Source: Gnetum montanum (lineage: Eukaryota > Streptophyta > Gnetopsida > Gnetales > Gnetaceae). From it: 64,000 nt of DNA. This document shows positions 33,714-45,960 of this stretch, one piece after another (the stretch's first letter is position 1; every line of letters starts with the position of its first letter). The notes under the pieces were generated by a model. It was not told the origin of the DNA. It was given only the letters and a program-made list of their open reading frames with translations, and did not search any database. A program made the translations under genes and the position numbers. The stretch lies in NCBI GenBank assembly GCA_015680685.1, contig MNCI01011128.1, forward strand, positions 680,837-744,836, in the 5' to 3' direction.

Positions 33714-36562
33714 ATGGCACCTAAGGGAAGACATGCACAGAAGGAGGATTGTCCCAACCAAGGGATAAATAGCCAAGAATGGAAAGGAACCAAGAATAGG
33801 CCCATGAGCAAGTAGAGACCCATGCAATGAGACCTCTTTAGGAGGAGTTGGAAGTGGAATGTTTTTGACAAATTCCCAAAGAAGCTGCGATAATAAAATA
33901 GTCTCACTAAGATGAGGTACCCAAGCCAGGATCAAACCTTGAGATGACCTTGACGGAAGTTTGCCTTAGGTAGATTGTGAACAGGGAGGTTCAAAAGTTA
34001 ATGCTTCAAGAATTAAACTTTGGATCTTTCTTGGAGTTTGCACTTCCAGAAGTCAAAGCTTAGCTTTAGAACTCTCCCATGTGTACCAAAATCACTTCAA
34101 GTAAGGAGTGGTACATGGGAAAGACATATCTCATATGGAACAATCAGTAGGCTAGTTCAATGTTCACAATTGAGGATATTTTAGTGTCCTACTTAGTGAA
34201 AGCCATCGCAAAGGTCCTTAGGTTACTAGAAACTAGGGCCAACCTTGCAAAAATCCGCATGTAGACAAATCCTAGTGTCAAGAAGAAATGAACGTAGCGG
34301 TGTTATGGAGTTGATTGTAAGGAGTTTGGTGAACTCAATACAGTTGAGTGTGCATACTTTAAGATTGTAGCCTTCCATCTTAATCCAATAGTAAGGACAA
34401 GCAAGATCACTGCTTTCTTCACTTGTGCGTGTGCCACTTTAAGTGGTTGATTCCCTATCAACCTTCCACAACTAATCTATCTAAAGATAGAGAAGTGATT
34501 TAAAGAAAATGAACATGGAAGGAAGGCACTCCCCTTCTCATGTCTCATTAGAAAATTATGCAAGAGGGGAGGCATAACATGCTATACTAATGTTACTATT
34601 CAACGTGCCCTATTCACTTCTTGGATGAAAATGATGAAAGATAAGGTGCCTACCAAGATCATTCAAGAAGTGGAGCAATGACCACCAACTCTGTCATCCA
34701 CTTATGAAATAATGTCAGAGGCCCATGTTACCCTTAAGTGCATGCAAAAGATCTGAGAGTAGCTCTTGCATGAGCAAGAGTAATGAATAGGAATGAGTGG
34801 TGAAAATCCATTTGTGTATTGTCTAGCGATGAGTCACCTTAACAAAGTGGCTTGAACCATTAGCCAAATGGAAGGAGGTGCATCAATTGTCTTTGCCCAA
34901 TGAATGTAGTTTCCTACGATATGGAATCTTGATGCTCAAGAGGTAATGATATATCTCTTTCAATAGCAGTAATTCTGAGAAATATCTAGGAATACTACTA
35001 CTTTTTCAGTACGTTTAGAGGAGGGTGAGAGGGCAAATATCTTGGTGATGTAGCACTATGGATAGGAGAAAGTAGTAGAGGTTGTTTCTAAGGCCTTTAA
35101 TGCACTTGTGGCATTTTTACTAGATGTTTCTTCACTTAGAGATGTGTAGACATCCACAAGAATAGTTAGCAGTAGATTAAGTACAACCTAGCATGAAGAG
35201 TTGTTGGATCGACTGGTGGAAACTGGGCAACCAATTTTGGGTATATTCAATCTTCTAGACACCATCACAATAATCCAGTTGGAGCTACTTGAAGTGAGGG
35301 GCAAGTGAATGATATTGAAGGGGAAACTTGAAACAACCCAAGCTTAGAATCAATGCTTGGCTACGGAGGTTGAAAAATTAAGAGCCTACGTCACCAACCT
35401 CACATTTATCAACCTTATGCTAACACATGCTGAAGTTATCCAACAGCTTCAGGATAGGCTCAAACATGTTGAGAACATAAAGGAGATAGCTATCTTTGAC
35501 TAGTCAATGGCCAATGCCAAGGCGTACACCATTTAGAAGGACTTGGTCTAGAAGCATCATGAGAATGAAATCATGACTATAGAGAATCATCACTTGTGGA
35601 ATGCTAATGTGCATAAGCTATAGATGCAAGAATTTACCTATCAACAACAGAAGTAGCTAGCTAGAGTGAACACTAAATTGAGGATATTTTTAGCCAAAAA
35701 TAGAAATATCTCCATGGAGGAAGTCTGAGCTCTTCACCAAAAATTTATGATAGATATAGTCACCTTGAAGAATGAAGCTCTCAAATTTGAGAGAGTCAAG
35801 AACCATTACAGAGATTAGGTTGTTCTATAGAAAGAAATCAATGAAAAACACATCTAGATGATGAAGGTAAAAGTTAATGAGATCCTCTAGTAGCTCAAGG
35901 AAGGAGGTGATTTTTGGTAGCCTATCTTCAATTGGCTTAATGACTACAAAAAAGTGAAGATCCACATGAAAGAGCTATAGATCAAGGACATGATAGAGTA
36001 GATGAAGCTTGCTAATCTTCATTATGCAAATCTAGTAATGTTGATCACTAGATGACCATGGTTAGAGTTGGACAAGTAAGTGGCTAGCTTGTACTTGTTG
36101 TATGAGGTAGAGTTCAAAACCCATAAGGAGACCAAGCAAAAGCTTGAGATTGCTAATGTTGAACTTGAGGTTCTTAGGGCATGACTCACTAATTAGAGAT
36201 CAACTAATGAGAACTTGACCAAAAGGATGAATGACTACAAGAAGCTATAGAATGTAGTCAAGGCGTTTGATGTGGAGTGCAAACATTTCGTTGCTTGGTT
36301 TTTCAACACGAAGGAGCTATTCTCAACAATGCCTTATCCCTGGGATGTTCCCACTTCTACTTGCATTTGAGATGCTATGTGGACTATGAATGATCCTAGG
36401 GAAAAGGAGGAGAAGATGAAGGCACTGTTGGACACATTTCATATTCCACTAGATGTTGCAGTTGTTGTTAGACAACCACAACCACCTCAACCACCACATG
36501 TGCCCAAAGTAGGAGAAGGTCCTTCAAAGCCTCAAGAGCCTCCATCACTTAGGACCATATGA
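33714..36562 (+). pseudogene. 3' ORF of element B (large coiled-coil protein)
   Basis: It starts MAPKGRHAQKED at 33714 and ends before TGA at 36562, about 900 codons. The first third has ALPFSCLIRKLCKRGGI, which resembles the plant transposon-protein domain found in Athila 3' ORFs (family recognition from memory). The rest is helix-rich: EVIQQLQDRLKHVENIKEI, NTKLRIFLAKNRNISMEEV, KLEIANVELEVLRA. It ends with a Pro/Gln tract (QPQPPQPPHVPKVGEGPSKP). D has the same gene at 43580-45369. Dozens of stops occur, nearly all TAG, where Gln or Trp is expected. No transmembrane segment is seen, so an envelope role is not supported. Confidence 0.75.
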
Positions 36563-36793
36563 TCTTCTCCAATTTATTTGTGCCATTTGAGGAATTATGT
36601 TTGTTAGTTTTGTATTGGTGTTTAATTTTGTTGTTTTGATTACCAAAATTTTATAATCATTATAAAATTGTACACTGTGGACACTTAGTTTTTGTTGTGT
36701 AGTTTATATGTTTGTTTTGTGTGTCAATAATTTTGTATCTTTCAAAATTTTGTAAAGAACTTGAGGATGAGTTTTCATTTAGTTGTGGGGATA
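36563..36793 (+). other. 3' untranslated part and polypurine tract of B
   Basis: A T/G-rich stretch, then GAGGATGAGTTTTCATTTAG and the polypurine tract GTTGTGGGGATA (36782-36793) directly before the LTR. Confidence 0.75.
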
Positions 36794-37690
36794 TGATGAA
36801 TGTTTTGGTTGGCCGTGTTGATGGGATGCCATTGACATGACCCCAATGTGATCCTATTGACATAGGATTTGACTTGTTGTTGTGTAGTTATTAATGGGGC
36901 TCCATATTTTACCTATAAATATGTGCTCACTAGTTGCATGTATGGCATAAGTTGGATAGTTTTTAGCAAAGATCTTACAATTTTTTCATTTAGAAAGAAT
37001 ATTTTTCTAAGTGCCTATAGTAGGAGTCAAAATGTATATGGATCTTTATTCGAGCGTTGTTGTACTTGAGCATAGTCATGTGTGTGGCAATAAAGACGGG
37101 CTTTGTGATAAACCTTGCAACACTTTGAAATTGATTAATTATTTCCTTTATGCATTTAATATTTTAAGTAATTTTATTTAATGATTTAAGTAATTAAGTA
37201 ATTAATTAAGCTAAATTAAGCTAGACTAAGCTAAATTAAATAGTGATTAATTAAGCACATAAGTATGACCACTTCAAGCATATGCTTGATGCTTGGTAAT
37301 CTCAGTAATGCTTAACATTTGGTAACCTAGTAGCGTTAAATGTGTTCAAGATGTGTACAACAAGTGGGAATGGATGCTTATGTTGGATTTGTTAAGTGTT
37401 AGCTAGTTAAATTAAATTAGCAATTAAATACCTTTCATTCTTTATTCTTTGTTCTTAGGAAACTTAGAACATAAAACATAAAAATGATAAAAATCATATG
37501 CCTGAGTTGCACTTAATCATATCTTTGCATTTCACATGTGTAATTGGGAAGACAATAATTGCAATGGTTAGTTTTATGTTCTAAAGACTAGTATACTTAG
37601 AAGGCTATAAGTCCACAAAATTTGACTGGATCATGCATGAACGCTTAGTGATTCCTATGGTTGTGTGGAGGGTCTACTCATCACTCATCA
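36794..37690 (+). repeat. 3' LTR of element B
   Basis: 897 bp from TGATGAATG to CTCATCA. It is related to the D LTRs in reverse (same TATA context, poly(A) area and AATTAAG-rich middle). The U3 start has GTTGATGGGATGCCATTGAC-type repeats (36820-36870). Confidence 0.9.
36914..36920 (+). promoter_or_regulatory. TATA box in B 3' LTR
   Basis: CCTATAAATATG; an AATAAAG polyadenylation-like signal follows at 37089-37095. The D LTRs have the same pair in reverse. Confidence 0.7.
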
Positions 37691-38100
37691 AGACCCTTCC
37701 ATTTGTGTCGTTATCTCTCCATCATGTTGGCACCTACCACATGAATGAAAGAAGTGATGGGAATTCCTAAAGATCATTTGCCAATAATACCCTACCATGA
37801 GGATCTTAATGATGGTCCTCCTCCTAGCATAGTGGCTTCCACAAGAGCCTTCATGCACATCCTAAAGAGTCAAAGTTGATTTGCATTGGGAACATACCAT
37901 TTTACTAGGCCATATGCACAACTATTATAGAGGTTACCTTTAATTTCCATGAATTTCTTAGCCTAATGAAGAAACTGTTATTTCTTCTTATTGTCCCACT
38001 CCTATGCCATCTCCTATGTGAATAGATTGGAGAGGATGTGATCATACTAGTTCATTTCTTTGGGAGTTTAGACATCAATAGCATAAGAAAAAAGTTCATC
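37691..38100 (-). pseudogene. integrase N-terminal fragment of element E
   Basis: The minus strand gives a helical stretch and the zinc-domain neighbourhood (GGGPSLRSSW-x-GIIG), aligning with B at 23640-23730. The catalytic core is beyond B, outside the window. Confidence 0.7.
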
Positions 38101-38530
38101 ATGGAATTAATCAAATAGCAAGCCCTCATCCTCTTTGCTATTCTATTTTAACCAAGACAAGTGATCAACAACCACATTTTTTATCCTCTTTTAGTCAATC
38201 ATCATTAGATCAAACTCTTGAAGAATCACTAGCCATCATATGACATAGGGGCTCACTATTGGTTTGTTCATCAAGAACTGAATAGCACTATGATCGATGT
38301 GCACAAAAACTTGGTATCTAAGCACATAGTATCTAAATTTCTCTAACGCATAGACCAATACCATGAGCTCTTTTTTAGAGGTGGTGTAGTTCAATTGTGC
38401 ACCCACAATGCTCCTACTTGCAAAATGGATGTAGTATGGACATTTTTGATCATCCAACTATGTAAGCATGGTCTCCAAGGCATAAGTTGATGCATTAGTC
38501 ATGATGTGAAATAGCCTGGACCAATCTACT
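38101..38530 (-). pseudogene. RNase H of element E
   Basis: Open part 38236-38457: YYIHFASRSIVGAQLNYTTSKKELMVLVYALEKFRYYVL then VFVHIDHSAIQFLMNKP. The Glu of KELM and the Asp of IDH are present. A VVDHLS-like end lies near 38160. Stops flank the open part. Confidence 0.85.
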
Positions 38531-39340
38531 ATTCATAGAATTGGAGTTTCTATGAGTTTTTTCTTTAACTATTAGAATGCATTCTCGCATTCCTTAGTCT
38601 AAGTGAACAGTGCATCCTTCTTTGTAAGCTCCACCAAAAATTTGGAAATCTTTGAGAAGTTTTGAATGAAGCACCTATAGTAACTGGGGTGGCTAAGTAA
38701 TGCCCTTACATATCTTACTATTTTCATGCTTGGTTATTTCTTGGATGACCCATACTTTCTTTGGTTCTAGCTTGATCCCTTTGCTCAAAATTCTATGATC
38801 CAAGACAATGCCCTCTTGGATCATCAAATGGCTCTTCTATCAATTGAACCTCAAACTTGTCTCCACACACCATTGAAGAACTTGCTCAAGGTAGTCCAAA
38901 TCTTGCTCAAAGGTAGTCCCATAGGTAGAGAAGTTATCCATGATGAATTCTACCCACTATCGATCTATTATTAAAAGATTCTTAGGACCACCTATTGAAA
39001 TATGGCAAGAGCATTACGCAAGAAATATTTCTATATAAAAAAGTTCCCAAGCTACTTGTGAATGTGGTCTTGGCTTAGTCCTTTAGTGCTATTTGGATTT
39101 GGTTATAGCCACTATAACTATCTAGAAAGCTATAGTAATAATGCCTTATAATGATGTCCAACACCTGGTCCACAAATGACAATGGAAAATGATTTTGTAA
39201 GCTGTCTTATTCAAAAGCCAAAAATCTATGCAGACTCTTCAATTTTCTTCCTTATTTAAAACAATTATGAGTGGACTAATCCAGTTGCTATCTACAATTG
39301 GGTAGATGAACCCTACTTTTAAGGAGTTTTTTAATCTCCT
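38531..39340 (-). pseudogene. reverse transcriptase of element E
   Basis: Reads LLKVGFIYPIVDSNWISPLIIVLNKEENWRVCIDF (39340-39210), GYSGYNQI and then the catalytic box near 38934-38945 as IMDN, so the last catalytic Asp is lost. Frame broken many times. Confidence 0.82.
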
Positions 39341-40450
39341 CCTTGAAGATTTGCTTGAGTTTTGGGTTCAATCATCTTTGTAGTTACCTTTTTGACTTGA
39401 TGGATGAGTTTATGTAAATTCTGTGCTAGCATATCTAAAGATTGATCCTTGTTAGCTCATGATATGATTAGGCAAAGGTTGTTGGCCACTTGTTCATAAA
39501 TTTCCTTTTCTATTTAGTAGCAAGTGTGGCATTGATAATCACTGGCTTGCCATTGTTGACAAATGCATATTTCATGCCTACTGGTAGCATCGTTAACTTA
39601 AGAGGCTCTTGCTTGAAAGTATTAAGAATCTCCAAATCTTTCCAATCTATTTCACTCTATGCATTGAAGAGTTGATGATGGAGTTGCTTCAATTTATCCA
39701 TGGTTTCAACATAGGAGCTAGTAAGGTTCTCAATTGGTTCCATGCACATTTTTGATCTAGCTTCATCATCTATTATTAGTGATTGGGTATCTTCTTATTT
39801 AGTGGTTGTTATGTATAGGCACCTTTGAATTTCTATAGTTTTTGCACATTGATTGCATGCTTGAAGTGACATGCCTTTGATGGTTCAAAGTATCTGTATG
39901 CAGTGACACCTTATGTCACTATACGTGATGCATGGAACTCTCTTATTCCTTACTTTTCCAAACTTACTTTCCTTGAAAATCTCTAAGGAAAGATCTCAAA
40001 TCTCCATTATTGAATTAATGGTGCTCTTCCCATGCTCTTCCCATGATGATAGGAAATTCCGCTATGTAGTTCTCCACATGGATCACCAAGAAATCAATAG
40101 GATAATATGACCCACAAATGATGGTCATAATGCCCTTCACTAATCCCAAGAAAATAGTAATAGACTAGTATGCTCTAGTTTGATGTTGCTCTTTTTCAAG
40201 AGAGTTAGGTTCCAATCCTTGTACATCTCTTGAGAAATTAAGTTAACTCTAAAACCTAAATTTAGAAGAGACTTGCATAGTTCATTTTTGACGATCTACA
40301 GGTAAATGAGAGGACTCCTAGGATCAAATCCCTTCATGGAAAGTTGGTTGACCTTAATCCAATCTGTGACCACATGGGTCAACATGATAGTATGAAGTTG
40401 GGAATTATTTTGGTTTGAAGGTTGTTTAAGATGAATTTTAGAGGTTGAAG
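39341..40450 (-). pseudogene. protease and linker of element E
   Basis: Active-site region near 40230-40290 reads LLNLGFRVNLISQEMY, with Asn in place of the catalytic Asp. Downstream linker contains KPVIINATLATK before RT, as in Athila pol. Confidence 0.75.
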
Positions 40451-42469
40451 CAGTAGGGTTGGAAGCCATGGGTGTTTGAGAGGGCTTTGTGGGGCTACTA
40501 GTTTTGAAGAATGAACTCTTACGAGGCTTGGGCTCATGACCACTTGGCTAAGAAGCTGTCTATAAATTCACTATCCTTGTGAAATTTCTTTATTGTGGAT
40601 GGGTAGGTATTTCACCCTACATGGATGGAGTAGGTGGCAAAGTTGTTGTTGGCAGTGGTGTAAGAGTGAAGGGTGTTGAGAAGGATAGAATAGAAATGAA
40701 GACTTTCTCCTTGGAGAAGATACTTTGTAGTATTCCAAAGGGTAGTAGTGGCATAGGAAGGAAGCATGAATAGAAGAGTCATGTGGGGATACTAGCTATT
40801 GAATGTCATATCCATAGGGATCTTATTGGTGATAAGGGTACTAATGCCTTAGTGGTGGCATCCCCCATGACTATGGGTGTTGCCACTATTGGTACTACTC
40901 TTGAGGTTGAGGTGGTACTCCACTTGGATAGTAGGCTTGTTGGTGAAATTACTGTCAATAGTTACCTTGTGGATAAGAAAACCTCCTAGGTGCTTGCCAT
41001 TTTTCCAATCTAGGATTGAAAGCATATATCCCATATTCTTGTAGGTGTGACAATGCCAAACAACATCGCTTAGTATATTTGTATTGGAAAATGTCACAAT
41101 TGTCATCATCTGTTTCTGAATCTTAACGTCCTTTATTTTTATAGCTTCATCCTTATTTTTGTGATATTCCTATTTAACATCCTTCTTCTTTATTCTTTCA
41201 TGATCACTACCTCCTTGATCTTTGTGTTCTTGTACAGTTTGGAACTTCTCATCCAAGGATTTCCACATCTTGTCTACCTTAGTCAATATTTTGGTAATAG
41301 ATTTTTGTATTGATATGGTTTTCCTCTGCACCACTTCATCAAGCGGTGCCTCTTTCTCATTATCATAGAAACAAATCTTCCTCTTGTAAATGGAGGGGCC
41401 TCTATTGTATTCATTTTTACTTTCCCATTTCTTTAGTTCACCTTCCTCTTTGGCCATTTGATCAATGAACCTTTGGATTTGATGTACCCTTAGCTCAAAA
41501 AGTCTCCCTTGGGAATAGACCCCAAGAGTTCTTATTTTAATTTTGAGCCCATCTATGATGTGATGTAGTTGATCTTGTTGGAAGTATTTGTGGCCTGGGC
41601 ATTAGTGCAATAGAGAATAGTACTTGCCTAGGGCTACATCCAAGGACTCTTAATTACCTTATTTCTAACCTTGGATTTACCTCCAAAAATTAGACAATTT
41701 GGAGTATGTTTGATATTTGTCATTGAATAGCTCTAGCATCATACTCCATCGATCAATAGATTTTAGTTCTAAGGACTAGTACTAGCTTTCAGCTTCTTTT
41801 ATGAGAGTCTTGGGGGCATAGTTTTAGCTTTTGCCATTCATTCTCAATATTTTGCAAGGTGTAGGAATCATGAAAGAATTGTAGGTGATTTTGTGAAACT
41901 GAGTTATATCCCCCCTCAAATCTAGGGATATTGTTCATATCTCACCTTTTGATGCAGTTATCCTTCAAATACTTGGTTGGGATCTTGATAGCCTTTGAAA
42001 TGTTCAGCATGTTCCTTGTAGCTAATAGAGGTTCATCATAGTCATAATAGTCTTGGTGGTCCCTATCATGGTCACGATGTCTTTGATGGATCCTACTATT
42101 CCTTATTTCTTTGTGATGCTTCTCCCCTTGCTATTGTCCTTGCCTTTGCTCTCTGTTATCTTGGTAGGATCTAGGATCATGCTTATCCTACCATTCAATA
42201 TCATCCTAATCCCTGCTATTCTTTTTGTTATCCCAACCTTTGCTTTTGCAATTGGAGTTGGAGGAGGAAGATGATGAGGATGATGAAGAAGGTGAAGAAG
42301 AAGGAGAATCAATATCAAAATAGCACTTGCAAGATTCTCTTCTTTAGTCCTTAATTTGTTTCTTATGCTTATCCTTTTCTTGGTATTTGTCATTATTCTT
42401 GCTTTTGGGCAATCAGCTATGGCTACCATCTTTAGAGACCACTTGGTCTTGAGAACCATTCTTCCCATC
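40451..42469 (-). pseudogene. gag of element E (C-terminal two thirds)
   Basis: From the D insertion at 42469 it reads through an acidic Ser-rich segment (42240-42320), the core aligned with D and F (42000-41460), a charged helical part (EEGELKKWESKNEY) and a zinc-knuckle region near 41050 (CHTYKNMGYML), ending in a Tyr/Gln/Pro-rich tail. The missing first part is outside, on the far side of D at 63975 and beyond. Confidence 0.78.
42465..42469. repeat. target site duplication CCATC, left copy (element D)
   Basis: Identical to 63970-63974. The E gag sequence on the two sides aligns without gap to the D gag at about 62420-62460. Confidence 0.9.
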
Positions 42470-43334
42470 TGATGAGCAATGAGTACATCATACACCCAAT
42501 CATATGAATCACTAATGTCCACTAAGAAATTTAGTCAAATTCTATAGACTTTAGCTCTCTAAGTACATTGGGTTCTAGGAGGTGAATCTAATTGTTGTCT
42601 TCTTAGTTCCACTTGTGGAGTACAAGTGTATGATTAAGTGTAACTAAGGCATTTGATTTTCATCATTTTATGTTTTATGATTTAAGTCATCTAAGAACAA
42701 GAATAAAGTATTTAAATTATTAATTAATTTAATAACTAGCTAATATTTAACTAATCCTAACATAAGCATCCATTCTCACTTTTCATACACATCTTGAACA
42801 TATTATAGCACTACTGAATTATCAAGCATTAAGCATTATTGGGATTACCAAGTGTTAAAAGTATGCTTGAAGTGGTTGTACTTATGTTTGCTATTTAATC
42901 GATATTAAATACTTAGTTAAAATTCATTAAAGTAAAGTGAATGAATAATAAATGAATTAAAGGAAACATTAATCTATTCCAAGTGCTACAAGGTTTGATA
43001 AAAAAGCTCATATTTATTGTCATTCACACTGAGGTACTTAGGTATATTAGTTCTTGAATAAATATTTGTACACTCTTTAACTTCTACTATGGGCACTCCG
43101 AAAATATTGTAATTTTTGAAAGAAAAAATTGTAAGAGCTTCATTACAACTAATGGAAAGATTGCTAGAAATGTTGTAGGTAGGTGCACATTTATAGGTGA
43201 AAATAGGGTACGACATCAATGGATACTCTTGAACATGGAAAACCCTATGTCAACGAGATCACATTGATGGGATCCCATCAATGGGATTGCATCAATGACA
43301 TCTCATTGACATAGCTCTATGACACAATTTATCA
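42470..43334 (-). repeat. 3' LTR of element D
   Basis: 865 bp, TGATAAATTG to GCTCATCA on the minus strand. TATA at about 43189-43197 (CCTATAAATGTGC). A perfect 22-bp palindrome with core ATTGATGGGATCCCATCAAT lies at 43262-43283. Confidence 0.93.
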
Positions 43335-43347
43335 TACCCCCACAAAT
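43335..43347 (-). other. polypurine tract of element D
   Basis: The minus strand reads ATTTGTGGGGGTA, directly before the LTR. Confidence 0.8.
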
Positions 43348-43579
43348 GAATGAAAACTCATCCTTGAGTGAACAAAGGAAAAACAAGTTATTTACAAAAT
43401 TTTGGGAAGGTATGGGATTATTGACTAACTATAGACACATAAAATAATACAACAAAAATTGAGTACGCAAGTGTATGGATTTACAATCATTACAAAATTT
43501 GGTGTTCAAGATAACAAAATTGGACACCATGATGAAAATAATAATAAGACAATCCTCTAATGGCTGGAAGACGAGAAGG

Positions 43580-45369
43580 AAAATTAAATGATCCTATGTG
43601 ATGGAGGTTCCTAAGGTTCCAAAGGATCTTCTCCTACTTTAGACGCACGTGGTTGTTGTGGTTGTCTTGCTATAGCTATAACTTCTAGTAGAAGATGAAA
43701 GCCATCCAACAATACTTTCATTTTCTCCTCCTTACTCTAGGGATCATTCAACAACTTCCACAACCAAGTGTTGGTTTTCTACTCTAGCTATTTCAAGTTG
43801 CCCCTCCATGATGATGCATTTGACCCTTGCCTTGAGAAACTTTTATTGGGTAGTAGTGATGGTATTCAAAAGGTCAAAGACATTCAAAATCGGTTGCCCA
43901 GTTCCCACTAGTTGGTGTAGCAATTCCTTATGTAGGGTTGCACTTAATCTTTTGCTGATAGCTCGTGTAGAAATCTGCACATCTCTAAGTTTAGAAACAT
44001 CTCATATAGACATCACAAGCATGTTGAGTGCTTGAGCAAATTTATTAAAAACCACTTTAGTTACCATCTCCTACCCTTGATGCTACATTAGCAAAATAGT
44101 TGCCCCCTCATCCTCCTCCAAATGCACTGAAAAGGTAGCAGTATTTCCAAAGATGTCTGGGAATTGTTATTGTTGTGAGAAAGATACCATTACCTCTTGG
44201 GCACTTGGATTCAATCATGTGGATACCTACATTTGTTGAGTAAAGAATATTGGTGTTCCATCCTCCATCTAGCTTACAATTCAAGTCACATCATTGAGGA
44301 GGCTCATGGCTGGTTGGTACATAGACTGGTCATCACCACTCATTACGCATGCACTGAATGGTAGAATAAGACTCTAGCATTTCATGAGTGGGTGGTGGAT
44401 GTGGTGGTTGCTACTTCTCTTCTTGGACCATCTTCATAGGCACTTTGTCCTTCATCATCTTTGCCTAGGAAGCAATTGGAGCATGATGGACTACATCATT
44501 AGTGTAGTGAGTTATGCCTTCCCTTTTGCATAATTTTCTAATTAAGCATGAGAAGGGAAGTGCCTTCCTTTCATGTTTGTTGTTCTTAAAAAACTTTTCT
44601 ATCTCTAGATATATTAATTATAGAAGGTTGGTAGGGAATCTTTTACTTAGAGCAATGGATGCACGGGCAGAGAAGTTAGTGACCTTATTGGGCCTTACCA
44701 TTGGATTGAGGTGAAAGGCTGTGATTTTGAAATATGCTTGTTCCATCATGGTGAGCACATTAAACTTCTTTTAGTCCACTACATAGCATTGCTATGTTCA
44801 TTCTTTCATGATGCTTGGATATGCCTATGTTTTTGTAAGAGTGGTCCTAGTTTTAGGCAATCCAAGGGCCTTATAAATTGCTTTCACCAAGTAGGACATA
44901 GTTATGTTCTAATTTTGACCATGGAACTAGCTTGCTAATTTTTCCAAAAAAGGTATGTCTCTCCCATGTACCACTCCTTGCTAGAAGTGATGATGGGCCA
45001 TGTGGGAGAGTTTTGTAGTTGAGCTTTGACTTCTGGAGGAGAAAACTCTAAGAAGGGTTAAAAGTCTAGCTCTTGAAGCATATATTTTTGAACCTCCTTG
45101 GATGCAATTTGCTTAAGGTAGACATTTGTCAAGGTGACCTAAAGGTTTGATCTTGGCCCTAGTGCCTCATATCAATGAGACTATTCTATTGTGACTGCTT
45201 TGGGAATTTATCTAATAGATTCCACTTTGGGCTTCTCCTGAAGAGGTCTTGTTACATGGGTTTTTCTTACCTACTCCTAGGGTTGTTCTTGATCCCTTCT
45301 AGTTCTTGGCCATTTGTCCCTTAGTTGGGATGGTCCTCCCTTTTGTGAGTGCTTTTCCTTTAGTGCCAT
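43580..45369 (-). pseudogene. 3' ORF of element D
   Basis: It starts MALKEKHSQKGGPS at 45369-45367 and reads toward a Pro/Gln tail (QQPQQPRAS-like, near 43640-43670). It is the counterpart of B's 33714-36562 but about 1 kb shorter, so the coiled-coil part is deleted. LPFSCLIRKLCKRE-like sequence is near 44520-44580. The upstream TGCTAATCC is a possible branch site, but the AG before ATG is lost. Many TAG stops. Confidence 0.7.
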
Positions 45370-45960
45370 TTGTGGTCATAATGAAACCAAGGATTAGCAT
45401 GTGATGTGTAACTTATAATCTTTAGGTACCTTATCTCATTGGGTAGTTACACTTTAGCTAAGTTCTAACTATGGTAGATTGATTATTTTAAAATTATTTG
45501 GTTTAGAAGGTCACTAGAGTTTATTGGAAGGTTTTAAATTTCATAAAATGATGTTTCTAATGTTGGTTTATTAGTTAAACTTTTGTGGGGATTAGAAAAA
45601 TTTTAAAAATGTTTTCATCAAAAACATAAGGTTTGTAGCCTGCATGACATAGAGCTTACCTTTGGTAGCTACAGGATTGAGGAATGAGGGTAATTGGACA
45701 AATGATTTAAATGTTATGGTCTCTAGAAGGTTGTAGGCCCTAAAAAATGCAAAAACGCACCCCTCATTTGAGGAAAAATGTGAAAAAAATCGCTATGTGT
45801 GGCTGCCTATATATAGAGGGTTTACATTGCATCAATGGGGTCCTATTGATGGGGTCTCATCCACATGGTTGGCTTTGTAGATAGGATTCCATTAATAGGG
45901 TATTGTCTATGTGGTTAGATTTGTAGATGGGATCTTGTTGATGGAGCCTATGACAAAAAT
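45370..45960 (-). promoter_or_regulatory. internal promoter-like block of element D
   Basis: LTR-like repeats (CCATTAATAGGG, CAATGGGGTCCTATTGATGG) at 45830-45950, TATATATAG at 45807-45816 on the minus strand, donor GTAAGC at 45659-45654 and an intron-like stretch to the 3' ORF. This is the same order as B 26331-26600. Confidence 0.5.

Larger units (their letters stand above)
1..37690 (+). mobile_element. Athila-like Ty3/gypsy element B, 5' end outside window
   Basis: This is an LTR retrotransposon read on the plus strand: gag (1-852 and 20412-21700), protease, RT, RNase H, integrase (to about 24760), T-rich stretch, untranslated tract, 3' ORF (33714-36562), polypurine tract and 3' LTR (36794-37690). 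It is interrupted by A and F, each with a 5-bp target duplication. Its 5' LTR and primer site lie left of the window. The right edge abuts element E integrase sequence, so B inserted into E; the expected right-hand duplication is AGACC at 37691-37695, with its partner outside. The Athila assignment rests on RT and protease motif style, the 3' ORF and the GTGGGG polypurine tract. Confidence 0.88.
37691..42469 (-). mobile_element. Athila-like element E, internal segment
   Basis: The oldest layer: gag, protease, RT, RNase H and the zinc domain of integrase, read on the minus strand. It is cut on the left by B (inside integrase) and on the right by D (inside gag). Its LTRs lie outside the window. 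Sequence is close to B and D in organisation. Confidence 0.88.

Noticed and set aside
42470-43334. This LTR as one shared by D and E in an LTR-internal-LTR-internal tandem made by recombination.
   Set aside because: CCATC flanks D on both sides (42465-42469, 63970-63974), E gag continues at 63975, and there is no primer site next to this LTR on the E side. Simple insertion of D into E gag explains everything.
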